Below the pieces are notes generated by a model. The model was not told where the DNA came from. It saw nothing but the letters and a program-made list of their open reading frames with translations, and ran no database searches. A stretch of DNA of 64,000 nt. Source: 34-65-8 sp963529855 (GTDB lineage: Bacteria; Pseudomonadota; Alphaproteobacteria; Sphingomonadales; Sphingomonadaceae). The translations under genes and the position numbers were made by a program. This document shows positions 8,833 to 16,892 of this stretch, in pieces (position 1 is the first letter of the stretch; each line of letters starts with the position of its first letter). The stretch lies in the NCBI GenBank assembly GCA_963529855.1, contig CAURZK010000001.1, forward strand, positions 124,001 through 188,000, given 5' to 3'.

Positions 8833-9638
8833 GCGACCGGGTTCTGCCTGGCTGGCGCGCAGGCGCCCTTGCAGCGCTGGCGTGTGCCGTTGGCGCTGGC
8901 GGCCTGGCGATGACCGTGCGTGGTGCGCCGCCAGCTTGGCCCGCAGTCAACCTGGGTGCGTTCATCGTTGCCGCATTGCTGGCAATAGTTCCGTGGCGCA
9001 GCGACAGGCACGCATTGGTGCTGGCACCGCTACTGGTCTTTGCAACACTGCTGGCAAGTATGCCGATCGAGGGCGTCAGGCGGTGGATCGATCTTGGGCC
9101 CGTCGCACTTCATATCGGCATGGCGGTGCTTCCCGCATTCGCCGTGGTGGTGGCGCGTCGCCCTCGCCCGGCGGCATCCGTCGCGGCGATCATCGTTGCC
9201 GTGACGCTCGCCGTGCAGCCTGACCGTGGCACCGCCGTCGCTTTCGCTGCGGCCATGGCAGTCGGCGCCTTGCTACGGCCGACACGCTGGTCAGTCATAG
9301 CGACCGTTTGCGCTACGCTGGCTCTAGCTGCAACATTCATCCGTCCAGACCCGCTGGGCCCCGTCGCCCATGTCGAAGGCGTGCTGCAAGACCCGGTGCT
9401 CCATGCTGGGCCACTTGGTCTGGCTGCAGCAATCGCACTCATGACCGCAACTGCCGCACCACTACGGGCCGGGGCGGATGGTGCGATCCTCGCTGCGTTT
9501 TATGGCGGGCTGGCGCTCGCATCGCTGATCGGTCCCTACCCCACTCCGCTGCTCGGATATGGCGTTGCGCCGATTATCGGTTATGGACTCGCGCTCGGGC
9601 TGATCGAAGGCGAGCGGGGATGGCGTTCCAGCAACTAA
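8790..9638 (+). CDS. membrane protein with SEDS (FtsW/RodA)-like motifs
   Basis: The 282-residue protein is almost entirely hydrophobic, with about eight to ten predicted membrane helices. Two segments resemble SEDS polymerases: GVRRWIDLGP (residues 95-104) corresponds to the RWI-LGP signature after the first periplasmic loop, and VQPDRGTA (142-149) to the QPDLGTA motif of FtsW/RodA. The protein is shorter than a real SEDS protein (about 370-400 residues), and I cannot find the large catalytic loop with its Asp. ATG 8790 is the only start found upstream of residue 41 and forces a 43-base overlap with the DUF4403 gene; a CTG at 8829 is an alternative. Confidence 0.65.
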   Translation: MGHRHGRYPPGSQLSDRVLPGWRAGALAALACAVGAGGLAMTVRGAPPAWPAVNLGAFIVAALLAIVPWRSDRHALVLAPLLVFATLLASMPIEGVRRWIDLGPVALHIGMAVLPAFAVVVARRPRPAASVAAIIVAVTLAVQPDRGTAVAFAAAMAVGALLRPTRWSVIATVCATLALAATFIRPDPLGPVAHVEGVLQDPVLHAGPLGLAAAIALMTATAAPLRAGADGAILAAFYGGLALASLIGPYPTPLLGYGVAPIIGYGLALGLIEGERGWRSSN

Positions 9639-9697
9639 CCGTGCCGCCGGCGTGCATTGCCCGGTGATGGGCATTCTGACGCACGAATAGGATCGCA

Positions 9698-10420
9698 ATG
9701 GCTCGCAGGACTTCGATGCAGCGCTTTGCACGCTGGCACATCTGGCTGGGCTGGCTGGTCGGCGTCCCGATCCTGATGTGGACGGTGACCGGCCTCGTCA
9801 TGGTAGCGCGGCCGATCGAGACGGTACGCGGAACCGACCTGATGCGCGAAAGCCAGCCGCAACCGCTGGCCGTGCCCGGCACGGCATTCGGTGCGGTCGA
9901 GGGTCCGATCCGCGAGATCCATGCCAGGATGCAGGGCGGCCGCGCCGTCGCGCTGGTGACGATGATGGACGGCAGCGTGCGCCGCCGCGATCTGGCGACC
10001 GGCGCCGCGATCCCGCCGCTGACCGCGGTCGAAGCGCGGGAATTGGTCGCCAGCCAAATCCGCGGCGGAGATCAGGCAGAGCGCGTCACGCTATACGCGG
10101 CTAACGCCGTGCCCTTCGATTTCCGCCGCGAGATGCCGGTATGGCAGGTCCAGCTGGCGAACGGTACGCGGGTCTACGTCGGGCGCGAGACGGGGGAGGT
10201 AGAGGCGGTGCGCACGCGCTGGTGGCGGGTGTTCGATTTCATGTGGGGCCTCCACATCATGGACTTGCAGGACCGCGAGGATACTTCACACCCGATCCTG
10301 ATCCTGTTCGCCGCGCTGTCGGTAATCGGCGCCCTGCTGGGCTGCGTTTTGATGTTCCGCCGGCGCAAGGCACGGCCTCAAATGCAGGCGCAAGCCCACA
10401 TTCCGTCGAATTCGGTGTGA
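9698..10420 (+). CDS. PepSY-associated transmembrane protein
   Basis: This 240-residue protein has an N-terminal transmembrane helix (WHIWLGWLVGVPILMWTVTG) preceded by a short Arg-rich segment, a central periplasmic region with PepSY-like repeats (REIHARMQ..., VWQVQLANGTRVYVGRETGE), and a C-terminal helix (LILFAALSVIGALLGCVLMF) with a positive cytoplasmic tail. The GLH segment (WGLHIMD) is typical of PepSY_TM proteins often linked to iron uptake or membrane reductases. The stop overlaps the GTG of the next gene by four bases (GTGA), implying coupling. Confidence 0.75.
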   Translation: MARRTSMQRFARWHIWLGWLVGVPILMWTVTGLVMVARPIETVRGTDLMRESQPQPLAVPGTAFGAVEGPIREIHARMQGGRAVALVTMMDGSVRRRDLATGAAIPPLTAVEARELVASQIRGGDQAERVTLYAANAVPFDFRREMPVWQVQLANGTRVYVGRETGEVEAVRTRWWRVFDFMWGLHIMDLQDREDTSHPILILFAALSVIGALLGCVLMFRRRKARPQMQAQAHIPSNSV

Positions 10421-11040
10421 ACCCGCCTGCCCTTCCCCCCGCGCTCGACCTTCTCGGTACGGCGGTGTTCGCTCTGACGGGGGCGTTGCTCGCGGCGCGG
10501 CTGCGGCAGACATTCGTTACGATGGCCTTTTTCGCGCTGGTGACGGGCGTCGGCGGGGGATCCTTGCGCGACATGCTGATCGGTGTGCCCGCGTTCTGGC
10601 TCCACAACCCATGGGTCGCGCCCGTAATCTTCGCCACCGCGCTGATCGCCTGGTGGACACCGCGCCGCTGGTGGGAAAGCGAACTGCTGGAATGGGCAGA
10701 TGCGGCCGGGCTTGCCGCATTCGCGGTGCTCGGCACGGCCAAGGCACTTGCCTTTGGCGTAGCGCCGGTGCCGGCTGCTGTGCTGGGCGTGGTCACGGGC
10801 TGTGCGGGCGGTATCGCACGCGATGTGATCGCTGGCGTTCCGTCGATCATCATGCGGCCCGAACTTTACGTGACTGCCGCCGCACTATCCGCCCTGATCA
10901 CGATGGGGGGCGCCGCGATGGGATTGCCAGTGGCGCCCGTGTGGGGACTGGCGTGGATCGCAGGCTTCGCATTGCGCGGCGCGGCGATCAAATGGAAGCT
11001 GGCCCTGCCCGCCTATGCGAGAGACGACACAGCGGGTTGA
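10417..11040 (+). CDS. TRIC/UPF0126 family cation channel-like membrane protein
   Basis: The 207-residue protein has about seven hydrophobic helices and a Gly-rich duplicated pattern: GVGGGSLRDMLIG in the first half and GCAGGIARDVIAG in the second. This internal repeat is the hallmark of the UPF0126 (YicG/YadS) family, related to trimeric intracellular cation channels. The GTG start at 10417 is in the four-base overlap with the PepSY gene and gives the normal family length; the longer frame from 10141 is antisense-like shadow sequence. Substrate ion unknown; inner-membrane location expected. Confidence 0.88.
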   Translation: MNPPALPPALDLLGTAVFALTGALLAARLRQTFVTMAFFALVTGVGGGSLRDMLIGVPAFWLHNPWVAPVIFATALIAWWTPRRWWESELLEWADAAGLAAFAVLGTAKALAFGVAPVPAAVLGVVTGCAGGIARDVIAGVPSIIMRPELYVTAAALSALITMGGAAMGLPVAPVWGLAWIAGFALRGAAIKWKLALPAYARDDTAG

Positions 11041-11046
11041 GGGCCA

Positions 11047-11718
11047 TTACTCCTCGCCCGGCAGCGGCCCGCCGGGATAGGCTGGTTGCGGGTTCAAAGG
11101 CGTGCCTTCGGTCCGCGCCCATGCCGCGCGATACTGATCGTCATCCCACTGGCGATCATTGACCGACGCTTCGTAACCCGCACTGCGCTGACCGAAGTCG
11201 ACATTTTCGATCCGCCCATCGGGGCCGATCCGGCATGTGAACCCCCTGCCGTCGAACAGCGCACCATTCACGCGCCAACCCGTGCCGGTGCGATCGACCC
11301 CGTCTACGCTTTCGACCCGCACATCGCGTTCGATCTCGTCCACACACATGCGCACGGCGTTGTCGATGCCGCGCGAATCGTCGTAGCGGCTGTCGCCCCG
11401 ATAAGTACGATAATCGCGGTAGCGATAATCGTCGCGCGCGCGGCTGTTGCGGGATGCGGCACTGGCCACTGCGGCAATCCCGCCCAGAATGAGCACTCCC
11501 GTCAAAACGTCGCCGACGCTTGTGCGATGGCGATGCCGATAACGGCCGCGATCCCAGCGATAGCCGTGCGCGTTCTGGTCGTTGGAGCCGACTGCAGGCG
11601 CGGCAACGGGCGCGCGCGCCGCAGGCAGCGGCAGTTCGGCAGCCACAGCAGGTGTCGCCAGTGTCGAAAGAGCCGCGGCAAACCCCAGCGCGGCGGAAGC
11701 AATGCTCAATCGGGCCAT
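11047..11718 (-). CDS. secreted Tyr/Arg/Asp-rich protein, paralogue 1
   Basis: The 223-residue protein has a Sec signal peptide (MARLSIASAALGFAAALSTL...AVAAE), a hydrophobic glycine-zipper-like helix (DVLTGVLILGGIAAVASAA), then a YR/DR-rich low-complexity segment and a small C-terminal domain with two cysteines (RMCVDEIER, FTCRIGPDGR) that probably form a disulfide. The upstream same-strand neighbour 11836-12399 has the same architecture, so the two are tandem paralogues. Function unknown; periplasm or envelope expected. The start was set at the Met beginning the signal peptide; upstream in-frame Met codons at 11733 and 11766 are possible. Confidence 0.8.
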   Translation of the reverse strand: MARLSIASAALGFAAALSTLATPAVAAELPLPAARAPVAAPAVGSNDQNAHGYRWDRGRYRHRHRTSVGDVLTGVLILGGIAAVASAASRNSRARDDYRYRDYRTYRGDSRYDDSRGIDNAVRMCVDEIERDVRVESVDGVDRTGTGWRVNGALFDGRGFTCRIGPDGRIENVDFGQRSAGYEASVNDRQWDDDQYRAAWARTEGTPLNPQPAYPGGPLPGEE

Positions 11719-11773
11719 GATGCTATACCCCATGCGAGGCGACAGAATGCCGCCCGGGCGCGACAAACAGTTA

Positions 11774-11804
11774 GGCGGTCCAGACTGTCACCAGCCTGAA
11801 CCGC
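11774..11804 (-). other. hairpin between the two paralogous secreted-protein genes
   Basis: GGCGGTCCAG (11774-11783) pairs with CTGAACCGCC (11795-11804), giving about ten base pairs with one G-T pair. On the minus strand it follows the 11836-12399 gene by about 30 bases; only a weak T-rich tail follows (TAACTGTTTG). It may be a terminator or an mRNA 3'-end stabiliser. A smaller perfect hairpin, CCTGCGC-TTTA-GCGCAGG, overlaps the stop codon of that gene. Confidence 0.4.
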
Positions 11805-11835
11805 CCGCTCGGTGGGCCTGTGCCCAGCCTGCGCT

Positions 11836-12399
11836 TTAGCGCAGGTTGCGAATGCCGCTGTAATCGATGTCGTAGACACGGCCCCGATCGACGCGGCAGG
11901 TGAACCGGCCGGCATCATCGTTGCGATAACGGTCGCGGCCGTTGTGCCAGCCGCGGTTGTCGTATCGGCCGTAGCCGCCGTCGACCACGAGGTTACCGCG
12001 GACACGCCAGCCATTGCGCTGGTCGTCGACATCACGGATCTGGGTTACATCGGCGAAGCGGTAGCCCGCCCGGCGTGCATCACGTTCAACCGCGCGAACA
12101 CACTGTTCGACTGCCTGGCGCGGACTGCCATAGCGGTTGCTGTAACCGTATCCGTAGCCGCGATCGTCGTAGCGATAGTTGTTGTCGTAACGGTAGTCGT
12201 ATCCGCGATAGTCGCGATTATTGCCCACGGCAGACGCGACTGCGGCAATACCGCCGAGGATTACGGCACCTGCGATGATGTCACCAGCATCGATGCCGCG
12301 ATCGCGGTCACGATACTGCGCCATTGCGGGAGCAGCTGAAGTCATCGCCATCGCGCCAGCCGCGATGGTCCCGACCAGGCCTTTGGAAATGGTCTTCAT
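11836..12399 (-). CDS. secreted Tyr/Arg/Asp-rich protein, paralogue 2
   Basis: The 187-residue protein has a Sec signal (KGLVGTIAAGAMAMTSAAPAMA), the hydrophobic segment DIIAGAVILGGIAAVASAV (nearly the same as in the downstream paralogue), a long tyrosine/arginine/aspartate/asparagine-rich stretch (RYDNNYRYDDRGYGYGYS) and a C-terminal unit with cysteines at EQCVRAVERDARR and FTCRVDRGRVYDIDYSG. The shared layout and Cys spacing with 11047-11718 indicate tandem duplication followed by divergence. No known family is recognised with confidence; a cell-envelope or stress role is only a guess. Confidence 0.85.
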   Translation of the reverse strand: MKTISKGLVGTIAAGAMAMTSAAPAMAQYRDRDRGIDAGDIIAGAVILGGIAAVASAVGNNRDYRGYDYRYDNNYRYDDRGYGYGYSNRYGSPRQAVEQCVRAVERDARRAGYRFADVTQIRDVDDQRNGWRVRGNLVVDGGYGRYDNRGWHNGRDRYRNDDAGRFTCRVDRGRVYDIDYSGIRNLR

Positions 12400-12531
12400 C
12401 GTCTATCCTCCATACCCGGGGGCGATAATGCTCCCGATTACGAAGGCCGTTCTACGTCGCGCGGGCTGAGGTCATGCTGAATTGAGACGACAGCCACCGT
12501 TCAGGTTGAGCCCGGCTTTTCTGAATATTGA

Positions 12532-13902
12532 TCATTCGAGCGAGGCAAGCACATCGCGTGTGAAGGCAGCGATATCGAACCTGCTTCCGGCCGGATCTTC
12601 CCCGCGCCTGACCAGCACGACATTGCGGCTCGGCACGATGACGACGTACTGCCCGCGATTCCCGAACATGGCATAGGCATCGGAAGGAACCCCTCCAGAT
12701 CTGTTCATCAGCCAGAACCCCGCGCCATACCCGAACTCGCCGTCGGGCTGCGGACCATCGGGGGCGGCAACGTAATCGTTCCAGTTTTCGGGCAGCACAC
12801 GGGTGCCATCGGGCAGAACGCCATCGTCGAGATAGAGCTGACCGAGCCTGGCCAGGTCGCGCGCGGTGGTCCAGACCTGGCTCGACAGGATATAGCTCCC
12901 CTGCCAGTCGGTTTCGGCCACGGTCTGGTCCATTCCCAGCTGTTCGAACAATGCTGCCGGGGGATGCCGCTCGAACGTTGCCGAAATAGCCTGCGTCGCC
13001 GCCAGAGTGTCGTTGTTGGCGTAGCGGAACACCGTCCCCGGCCGGTGGACCAGCGGCCAGTGAAGCGCTGTCTCGCGCACGGTCGAGCCACCGAAATACA
13101 GCGCGTCGGTGCGGTTGCCCGGGGTGTCGGAATAGCGACCGGATGCCATGCGCAGCGCGTGGTCGATGGTTATCGCACGCCGCGGGTCCGCCGCGTCGAT
13201 CCCCAGCCCGGCCGACGCTGTCACGTCCACTTCACCGCGCAAAACGGCTGCGCCGATCAACGTGGCAGCGATGCTCTTTGCGACCGACCACGTGCGTTGC
13301 GGTAATTGCCCGTCGAAGCCTGGGGCGAAGGCTTCCCCAATCACTTTGCCGCCGCGCTGGATCAAAACGGCGATAGTTCTGGCACCAGCACCATAGCGGG
13401 GCGCGAAAGCAGTCCGGGCAAGGTCGGCAAACCGCCCCGTCGTCTGCGGCAGCTGCGGTCGCGCTGACGCCGGCGGAACGACCTTATCGATCGGCATACC
13501 GGCTTTCGTCTCACCGACCGGCGGAATGGCACCGATCGGCAATAACGAGCAGCCCGACCCATGCCCCTTGAAGATCGCGGTGCGCGGCGGGGCATCGGGG
13601 GACCAATCGACTGCGACGTAATCTAGCGAGCGATCGACGCCGAATTCCACGCGCGCCGCCAGGTCACTTACCAGCGCGGCAAGCGGCGCCTGTATCCCGG
13701 ACAACTCATATGTTTCGACAGACAGCTCTGAACGCCGCCCGCCGCTGGGATCAGCGTTGCCAATCGCGCCGCAGAGCATCAGCGCCTTGTATCCGGCCGC
13801 CAGTGCGCGATCATAGCGATCTTGCAGCTCATCTTGCTGGTTTTGTGCTGTTGCGGGGACCGCGGCGAGGAGCACCGCGAACGTTACAGTCAAGCGGATC
13901 AT
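12532..13902 (-). CDS. serine hydrolase of the beta-lactamase/penicillin-binding fold
   Basis: The 456-residue protein starts with a cleavable signal peptide (MIRLTVTFAVLLAAVPATAQ). An N-terminal region of about 150 residues precedes a class C beta-lactamase-like domain: the nucleophile motif SVAK at residues 206-209 (SxxK) and the YAN motif in FRYANNDTLAA (YxN). The closing sequence FGYGAGFWLMN and GNRGQYVVIVPSRNVVLVRRG fits the third-motif strand. Such enzymes include esterases, D-aminopeptidases and lactamases, so substrate is open. It is periplasmic. It is transcribed away from the ribosomal cluster and separated from it by a terminator. Confidence 0.85.
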   Translation of the reverse strand: MIRLTVTFAVLLAAVPATAQNQQDELQDRYDRALAAGYKALMLCGAIGNADPSGGRRSELSVETYELSGIQAPLAALVSDLAARVEFGVDRSLDYVAVDWSPDAPPRTAIFKGHGSGCSLLPIGAIPPVGETKAGMPIDKVVPPASARPQLPQTTGRFADLARTAFAPRYGAGARTIAVLIQRGGKVIGEAFAPGFDGQLPQRTWSVAKSIAATLIGAAVLRGEVDVTASAGLGIDAADPRRAITIDHALRMASGRYSDTPGNRTDALYFGGSTVRETALHWPLVHRPGTVFRYANNDTLAATQAISATFERHPPAALFEQLGMDQTVAETDWQGSYILSSQVWTTARDLARLGQLYLDDGVLPDGTRVLPENWNDYVAAPDGPQPDGEFGYGAGFWLMNRSGGVPSDAYAMFGNRGQYVVIVPSRNVVLVRRGEDPAGSRFDIAAFTRDVLASLE

Positions 13903-13935
13903 GCGGCCAGTTGTGCCACTAAGCCCGGACCAGTC

Positions 13936-13970
13936 AAAGAAAAAGGGCCGCGAGGTTTCCCCCGCGGCCC
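13936..13970 (-). terminator. intrinsic terminator of the ribosomal protein cluster
   Basis: On the minus strand, 27 bases after the rplQ stop, an 8-bp perfect GC stem (GGGCCGCG/CGCGGCCC, 13963-13970 with 13945-13952) is followed directly by TTTTTCTTT (13944-13936). This is a canonical Rho-independent terminator for the rpsM-rpsK-rpoA-rplQ transcript and insulates the serine hydrolase gene beyond it. Confidence 0.9.
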
Positions 13971-13997
13971 GGACGATTTTCCCTGAGGGACAGACGC

Positions 13998-14420
13998 TTA
14001 CGCGTCCTCGAATTCTTCCTCGTCGTTCATGACGGGGCCCGAATCCTGGCCCTTGGCATCGACGTCGCGGTCGACGAATTCGATCACGGCCATCTGCGCG
14101 GCGTCGCTGGCGCGGATGCCGGCCTTGATCACGCGGGTATAGCCGCCTTCACGGTCGGCGTAACGCTCGGCGAGGACTTCGAACAGCTTCTTGAGCTGCG
14201 TATCGTCCTGCAGGCGGCTCTGCGCAAGGCGGCGGTTGGAAAGGCCGCCGCGCTTGGCCAGCGTGACCAGCTTTTCTACGTAGGGACGCAGTTCCTTGGC
14301 CTTGGCCGAGGTGGTGATGATCTGTTCGTGCTTGATGAGCGCAGCCGCCATGTTGCGGAACAGGGCCTTGCGGTGCCCGGTCTTGCGCTGCAGCTTGCGG
14401 CCGCCGATCTTGTGACGCAT
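13998..14420 (-). CDS. rplQ: 50S ribosomal protein L17
   Basis: L17 is a large-subunit protein near the exit-tunnel rim. Its 140 residues begin MRHKIGGRKLQRKTGHRKAL, the family signature, and include the core AKELRPYVEKLVTLAKRG and YTRVIKAGIRASDAAQMAVIE. A 20-residue acidic C-terminal tail (MNDEEEFEDA) extends past the E. coli-type core. It is the last gene of the alpha operon, 127 bases after rpoA, and is followed by the intrinsic terminator. Confidence 0.97.
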   Translation of the reverse strand: MRHKIGGRKLQRKTGHRKALFRNMAAALIKHEQIITTSAKAKELRPYVEKLVTLAKRGGLSNRRLAQSRLQDDTQLKKLFEVLAERYADREGGYTRVIKAGIRASDAAQMAVIEFVDRDVDAKGQDSGPVMNDEEEFEDA

Positions 14421-14547
14421 TTTTCAGTCCTTCGTTCGTAAGGGGGCCGTGGACGGGCCCCATCAAGGTCGCACCTCGATGGGAACCCCCAGGTACCCCA
14501 GTCCCGGCGGCAGTTCGGGTCGCCGCCCATCACCCTGTTCGTATGGC

Positions 14548-15603
14548 TTAGCCGAGCAGTTCCTGCTCGAGCTTCTTCGCCATTTCCTCGATGTTTTCCG
14601 GCGGCCAGCCAGGGATGTCCATGCCGAGGCGCAGGCCCATCGAGGAAAGAACTTCCTTGATCTCGTTGAGCGACTTGCGGCCGAAGTTCGGCGTACGGAG
14701 CATCTCGGCCTCGGTCTTCTGGACCAGGTCGCCGATATAGATGATGTTGTCGTTCTTGAGGCAGTTGGCCGAACGGACCGACAGCTCCAGTTCGTCGACC
14801 TTCTTGAGAAGGTAACGGTTGAGCTGGTTGGCGTCCGATTCCTGCGGCTCGGCAGCAACACCGATCATGCCGCCAGAAGGCTGCGGGATGCCGTCCTCGA
14901 AGTGGACGAAAAGGGTGAGCTGGTCCTGAAGGATGCGCGCGGCGTAAGCAACGGCGTCATCAGGGGTCACGGTGCCATCGGTTTCGACCGTCAGGCTCAG
15001 CTTGTCGTAATCGAGTTCCTGCCCGACGCGGGCGTTGTCGACCTTGTAGCTGACCTGGCGTACCGGCGAATAAAGCGAATCGACCGGGATCAGCCCGATC
15101 GGCGCGTCGATCGGACGGTTCGAAACGGCCGGAACGTAACCCTTGCCGGTGTCGGCAGTCAGTTCCATATTCAGCGTCGCACCTTCGTCGAGGTGGCAGA
15201 TCACCAGGTCCTTGTTCAGGACTTCGATGTCGCCGCTGACGGCGATATCGCCCGCGGTCACTTCGGCCGGGCCGGTGACGGAAAGCTGGAGCCGCTTGGG
15301 GCCTTCGCCTTCCATCTTCAGCGCAATCTGCTTCACGTTCAGAACGATGTCGGTCACGTCTTCGCGCACGCCGGCCAGCGAGCTGAATTCATGCAGCACG
15401 TTTTCGATCTTGATCGAGGTGATCGCCGCGCCCTGGAGCGAGGAGAGCAATACGCGGCGCAGCGCGTTGCCGAGCGTCAGGCCGAAGCCGCGCTCGAGAG
15501 GCTCGGCCACGAAAGTCGCCTTGCGCTTGCGGTCGCCGCCTTCCTTGACTTCGAGGCTGTTGGGTTTCTTGAGTTCCTGCCAGTTCTTGGTGTTGACGGA
15601 CAT
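14548..15603 (-). CDS. rpoA: RNA polymerase alpha subunit
   Basis: The alpha subunit nucleates RNA polymerase assembly and contacts UP elements and activators. In its 351 residues the N-terminal dimerisation/assembly domain includes FVAEPLERGFGLTLGNALRRV and LYSPVRQVSYKVDNARVG. A linker leads to the C-terminal domain with LELSVRSANCLKNDNI and RTPNFGRKSLNEIKEVL, the helices that bind DNA and activators. Length is close to other alphaproteobacterial alphas. It follows rpsK by 112 bases and precedes rplQ, the standard alpha-operon position. Confidence 0.98.
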   Translation of the reverse strand: MSVNTKNWQELKKPNSLEVKEGGDRKRKATFVAEPLERGFGLTLGNALRRVLLSSLQGAAITSIKIENVLHEFSSLAGVREDVTDIVLNVKQIALKMEGEGPKRLQLSVTGPAEVTAGDIAVSGDIEVLNKDLVICHLDEGATLNMELTADTGKGYVPAVSNRPIDAPIGLIPVDSLYSPVRQVSYKVDNARVGQELDYDKLSLTVETDGTVTPDDAVAYAARILQDQLTLFVHFEDGIPQPSGGMIGVAAEPQESDANQLNRYLLKKVDELELSVRSANCLKNDNIIYIGDLVQKTEAEMLRTPNFGRKSLNEIKEVLSSMGLRLGMDIPGWPPENIEEMAKKLEQELLG

Positions 15604-15715
15604 GGATATCCCCTAGGGTTTCAATGCGGGCGGACCGGGGCGCCGGCGGTGGCGCGTCCGGTCCGTAAAAAGTCGGCGGGGCCAGGGATCCACTGGCCCA
15701 CCGGGCAGGTACGGA

Positions 15716-16105
15716 TCAGACGCGGCGACGTTTCGACGGCCGCACGCCATTGTGCGGGATCGGGGTCACGTCGCGGATCGAGGTGATCGTGAAACCGACC
15801 GCCTGAAGGGCGCGCAGCGCGCTTTCACGACCGGAACCCGGGCCCTTGATTTCGACTTCCAGCGTACGCACGCCGTGCTCGGCAGCCTTCTTGCCGGCAT
15901 CGTCGGCGGCGACCTGGGCAGCATAGGGAGTCGACTTGCGGCTGCCCTTGAAGCCCATCATGCCGGCGCTGGACCAGCTGATCGCATTGCCCTGCGCGTC
16001 GGTGATGGTGATCATCGTGTTGTTGAAGCTCGCATTGACGTGCGCGACGCCGCTCGAGATGTTCTTCTTGTCGCGCCGCCTGATCCGGCCGGGTTCGCGT
16101 GCCAT
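15716..16105 (-). CDS. rpsK: 30S ribosomal protein S11
   Basis: S11 sits on the 30S platform and helps shape the mRNA exit/E-site. The 129 residues show VAHVNASFNNTMITITDAQGN, the glycine-rich GMMGFKGSRKSTPYAAQVAA and the conserved C-terminus TPIPHNGVRPSKRRRV. It lies 62 bases after rpsM and 112 bases before rpoA. Length and ends are those of the family, so the ATG start is secure. Confidence 0.98.
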   Translation of the reverse strand: MAREPGRIRRRDKKNISSGVAHVNASFNNTMITITDAQGNAISWSSAGMMGFKGSRKSTPYAAQVAADDAGKKAAEHGVRTLEVEIKGPGSGRESALRALQAVGFTITSIRDVTPIPHNGVRPSKRRRV

Positions 16106-16167
16106 GGTTCGTATTCCTTACAAAAATGCGAGAAGGGAAAAGCGTGATCGGGACCAGCCCGACCGGC

Positions 16168-16536
16168 TTACTTCTTCTTACCGGCGATCGGCTTGGCCTT
16201 GCCCTTGCGGGTGCGGGCGTTGGTGTGCGTGCGCTGGCCGCGGACCGGCAGGCCCGAACGGTGACGCAGGCCGCGATAGGACTTGAGGTCCATCAACCGC
16301 TTGATGTTCATCGCGGTCTCGCGGCGAAGATCGCCCTCGACCGTGTGATCAGCGTCGATCGTCTCGCGAATCTGGAGGATCTCAGCGTCCGAGAGATCCT
16401 GCACCCGGCGGGTGTGATCGATGCCGAGCTTGTCGGCGATCGCGAGCGCCGTCGTGCGGCCAATACCGTGAATGTAGGTCAGCGCGATGATAACGCGCTT
16501 GTTGGTGGGGATGTTTACCCCGGCAATACGAGCCAC
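16168..16536 (-). CDS. rpsM: 30S ribosomal protein S13
   Basis: S13 is in the 30S head and contacts P-site tRNA and the 50S subunit. The 122 residues begin (M)ARIAGVNIPTNKRVIIALTY and end with the basic tail RGQRTHTNARTRKGKAKPIA. The start is GTG at 16536: GGAG lies six bases upstream and the N-terminus matches the family. It is the first gene of the alpha-operon segment here, with its own upstream promoter candidate and a structured leader, because a non-ribosomal gene separates it from adk. Confidence 0.97.
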   Translation of the reverse strand: MARIAGVNIPTNKRVIIALTYIHGIGRTTALAIADKLGIDHTRRVQDLSDAEILQIRETIDADHTVEGDLRRETAMNIKRLMDLKSYRGLRHRSGLPVRGQRTHTNARTRKGKAKPIAGKKK

Positions 16537-16892
16537 TTAGTTCTCCATGCTCCACAGGGGGCCAGCGGTTTCGGCAAGAAGCCGGGGCCGCCCCCTATCT
16601 CATCGCTCAAAATCATCCGGCCGCTTCAAGGTTTGCCGTTACGGCAAAAAGTCCGGATGGCGGGCATGTGTGGTTGCCGCCGACCGGACCAGTCCGAAAC
16701 TGTCGAATGAAGGGCGCGCTTAAGGCGATTCGTCGAGAAGGTCAACAGCCAAGCGCGCGACACAGGGACGCAGCCATCGGGCGCAGCCGTCCAATGTAAG
16801 GTATCCTACACGCGTCGCGATGCTTGTCAAAAACCGCCTCACAGCCCTTCGGTCCTGAGCCAGGTGAAACCGGCAGTTGGCGCACCATACGA
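16537..16892 (-). promoter_or_regulatory. rpsM upstream region with structured leader
   Basis: This 356-base stretch between the SRPBCC gene and rpsM has no credible gene. It contains a promoter candidate (16803-16830), a weaker TTGACC-N17-TAAGCG candidate (16745 to 16717), and next to rpsM a strong hairpin, AGGGGGC...GCCCCCT, at roughly 16556-16597 with an inner CCGGC/GCCGG stem. The hairpin would sit in the 5' leader of the rpsM-rpsK-rpoA-rplQ mRNA, a reasonable place for ribosomal-protein autoregulation, though no specific binding protein can be named. Confidence 0.5.
16803..16830 (-). promoter_or_regulatory. sigma-70-type promoter for the alpha operon
   Basis: On the minus strand, TTGACA (16830-16825), a 16-base spacer and TAGGAT (16808-16803) form a near-consensus housekeeping promoter about 267 bases before rpsM. 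It would let the alpha-operon genes be transcribed independently of spc-operon readthrough. Confidence 0.6.

Noticed and set aside
14449..15786. Plus-strand open frame over rpoA
   Set aside because: Antisense to conserved rpoA; no homology-like sequence.
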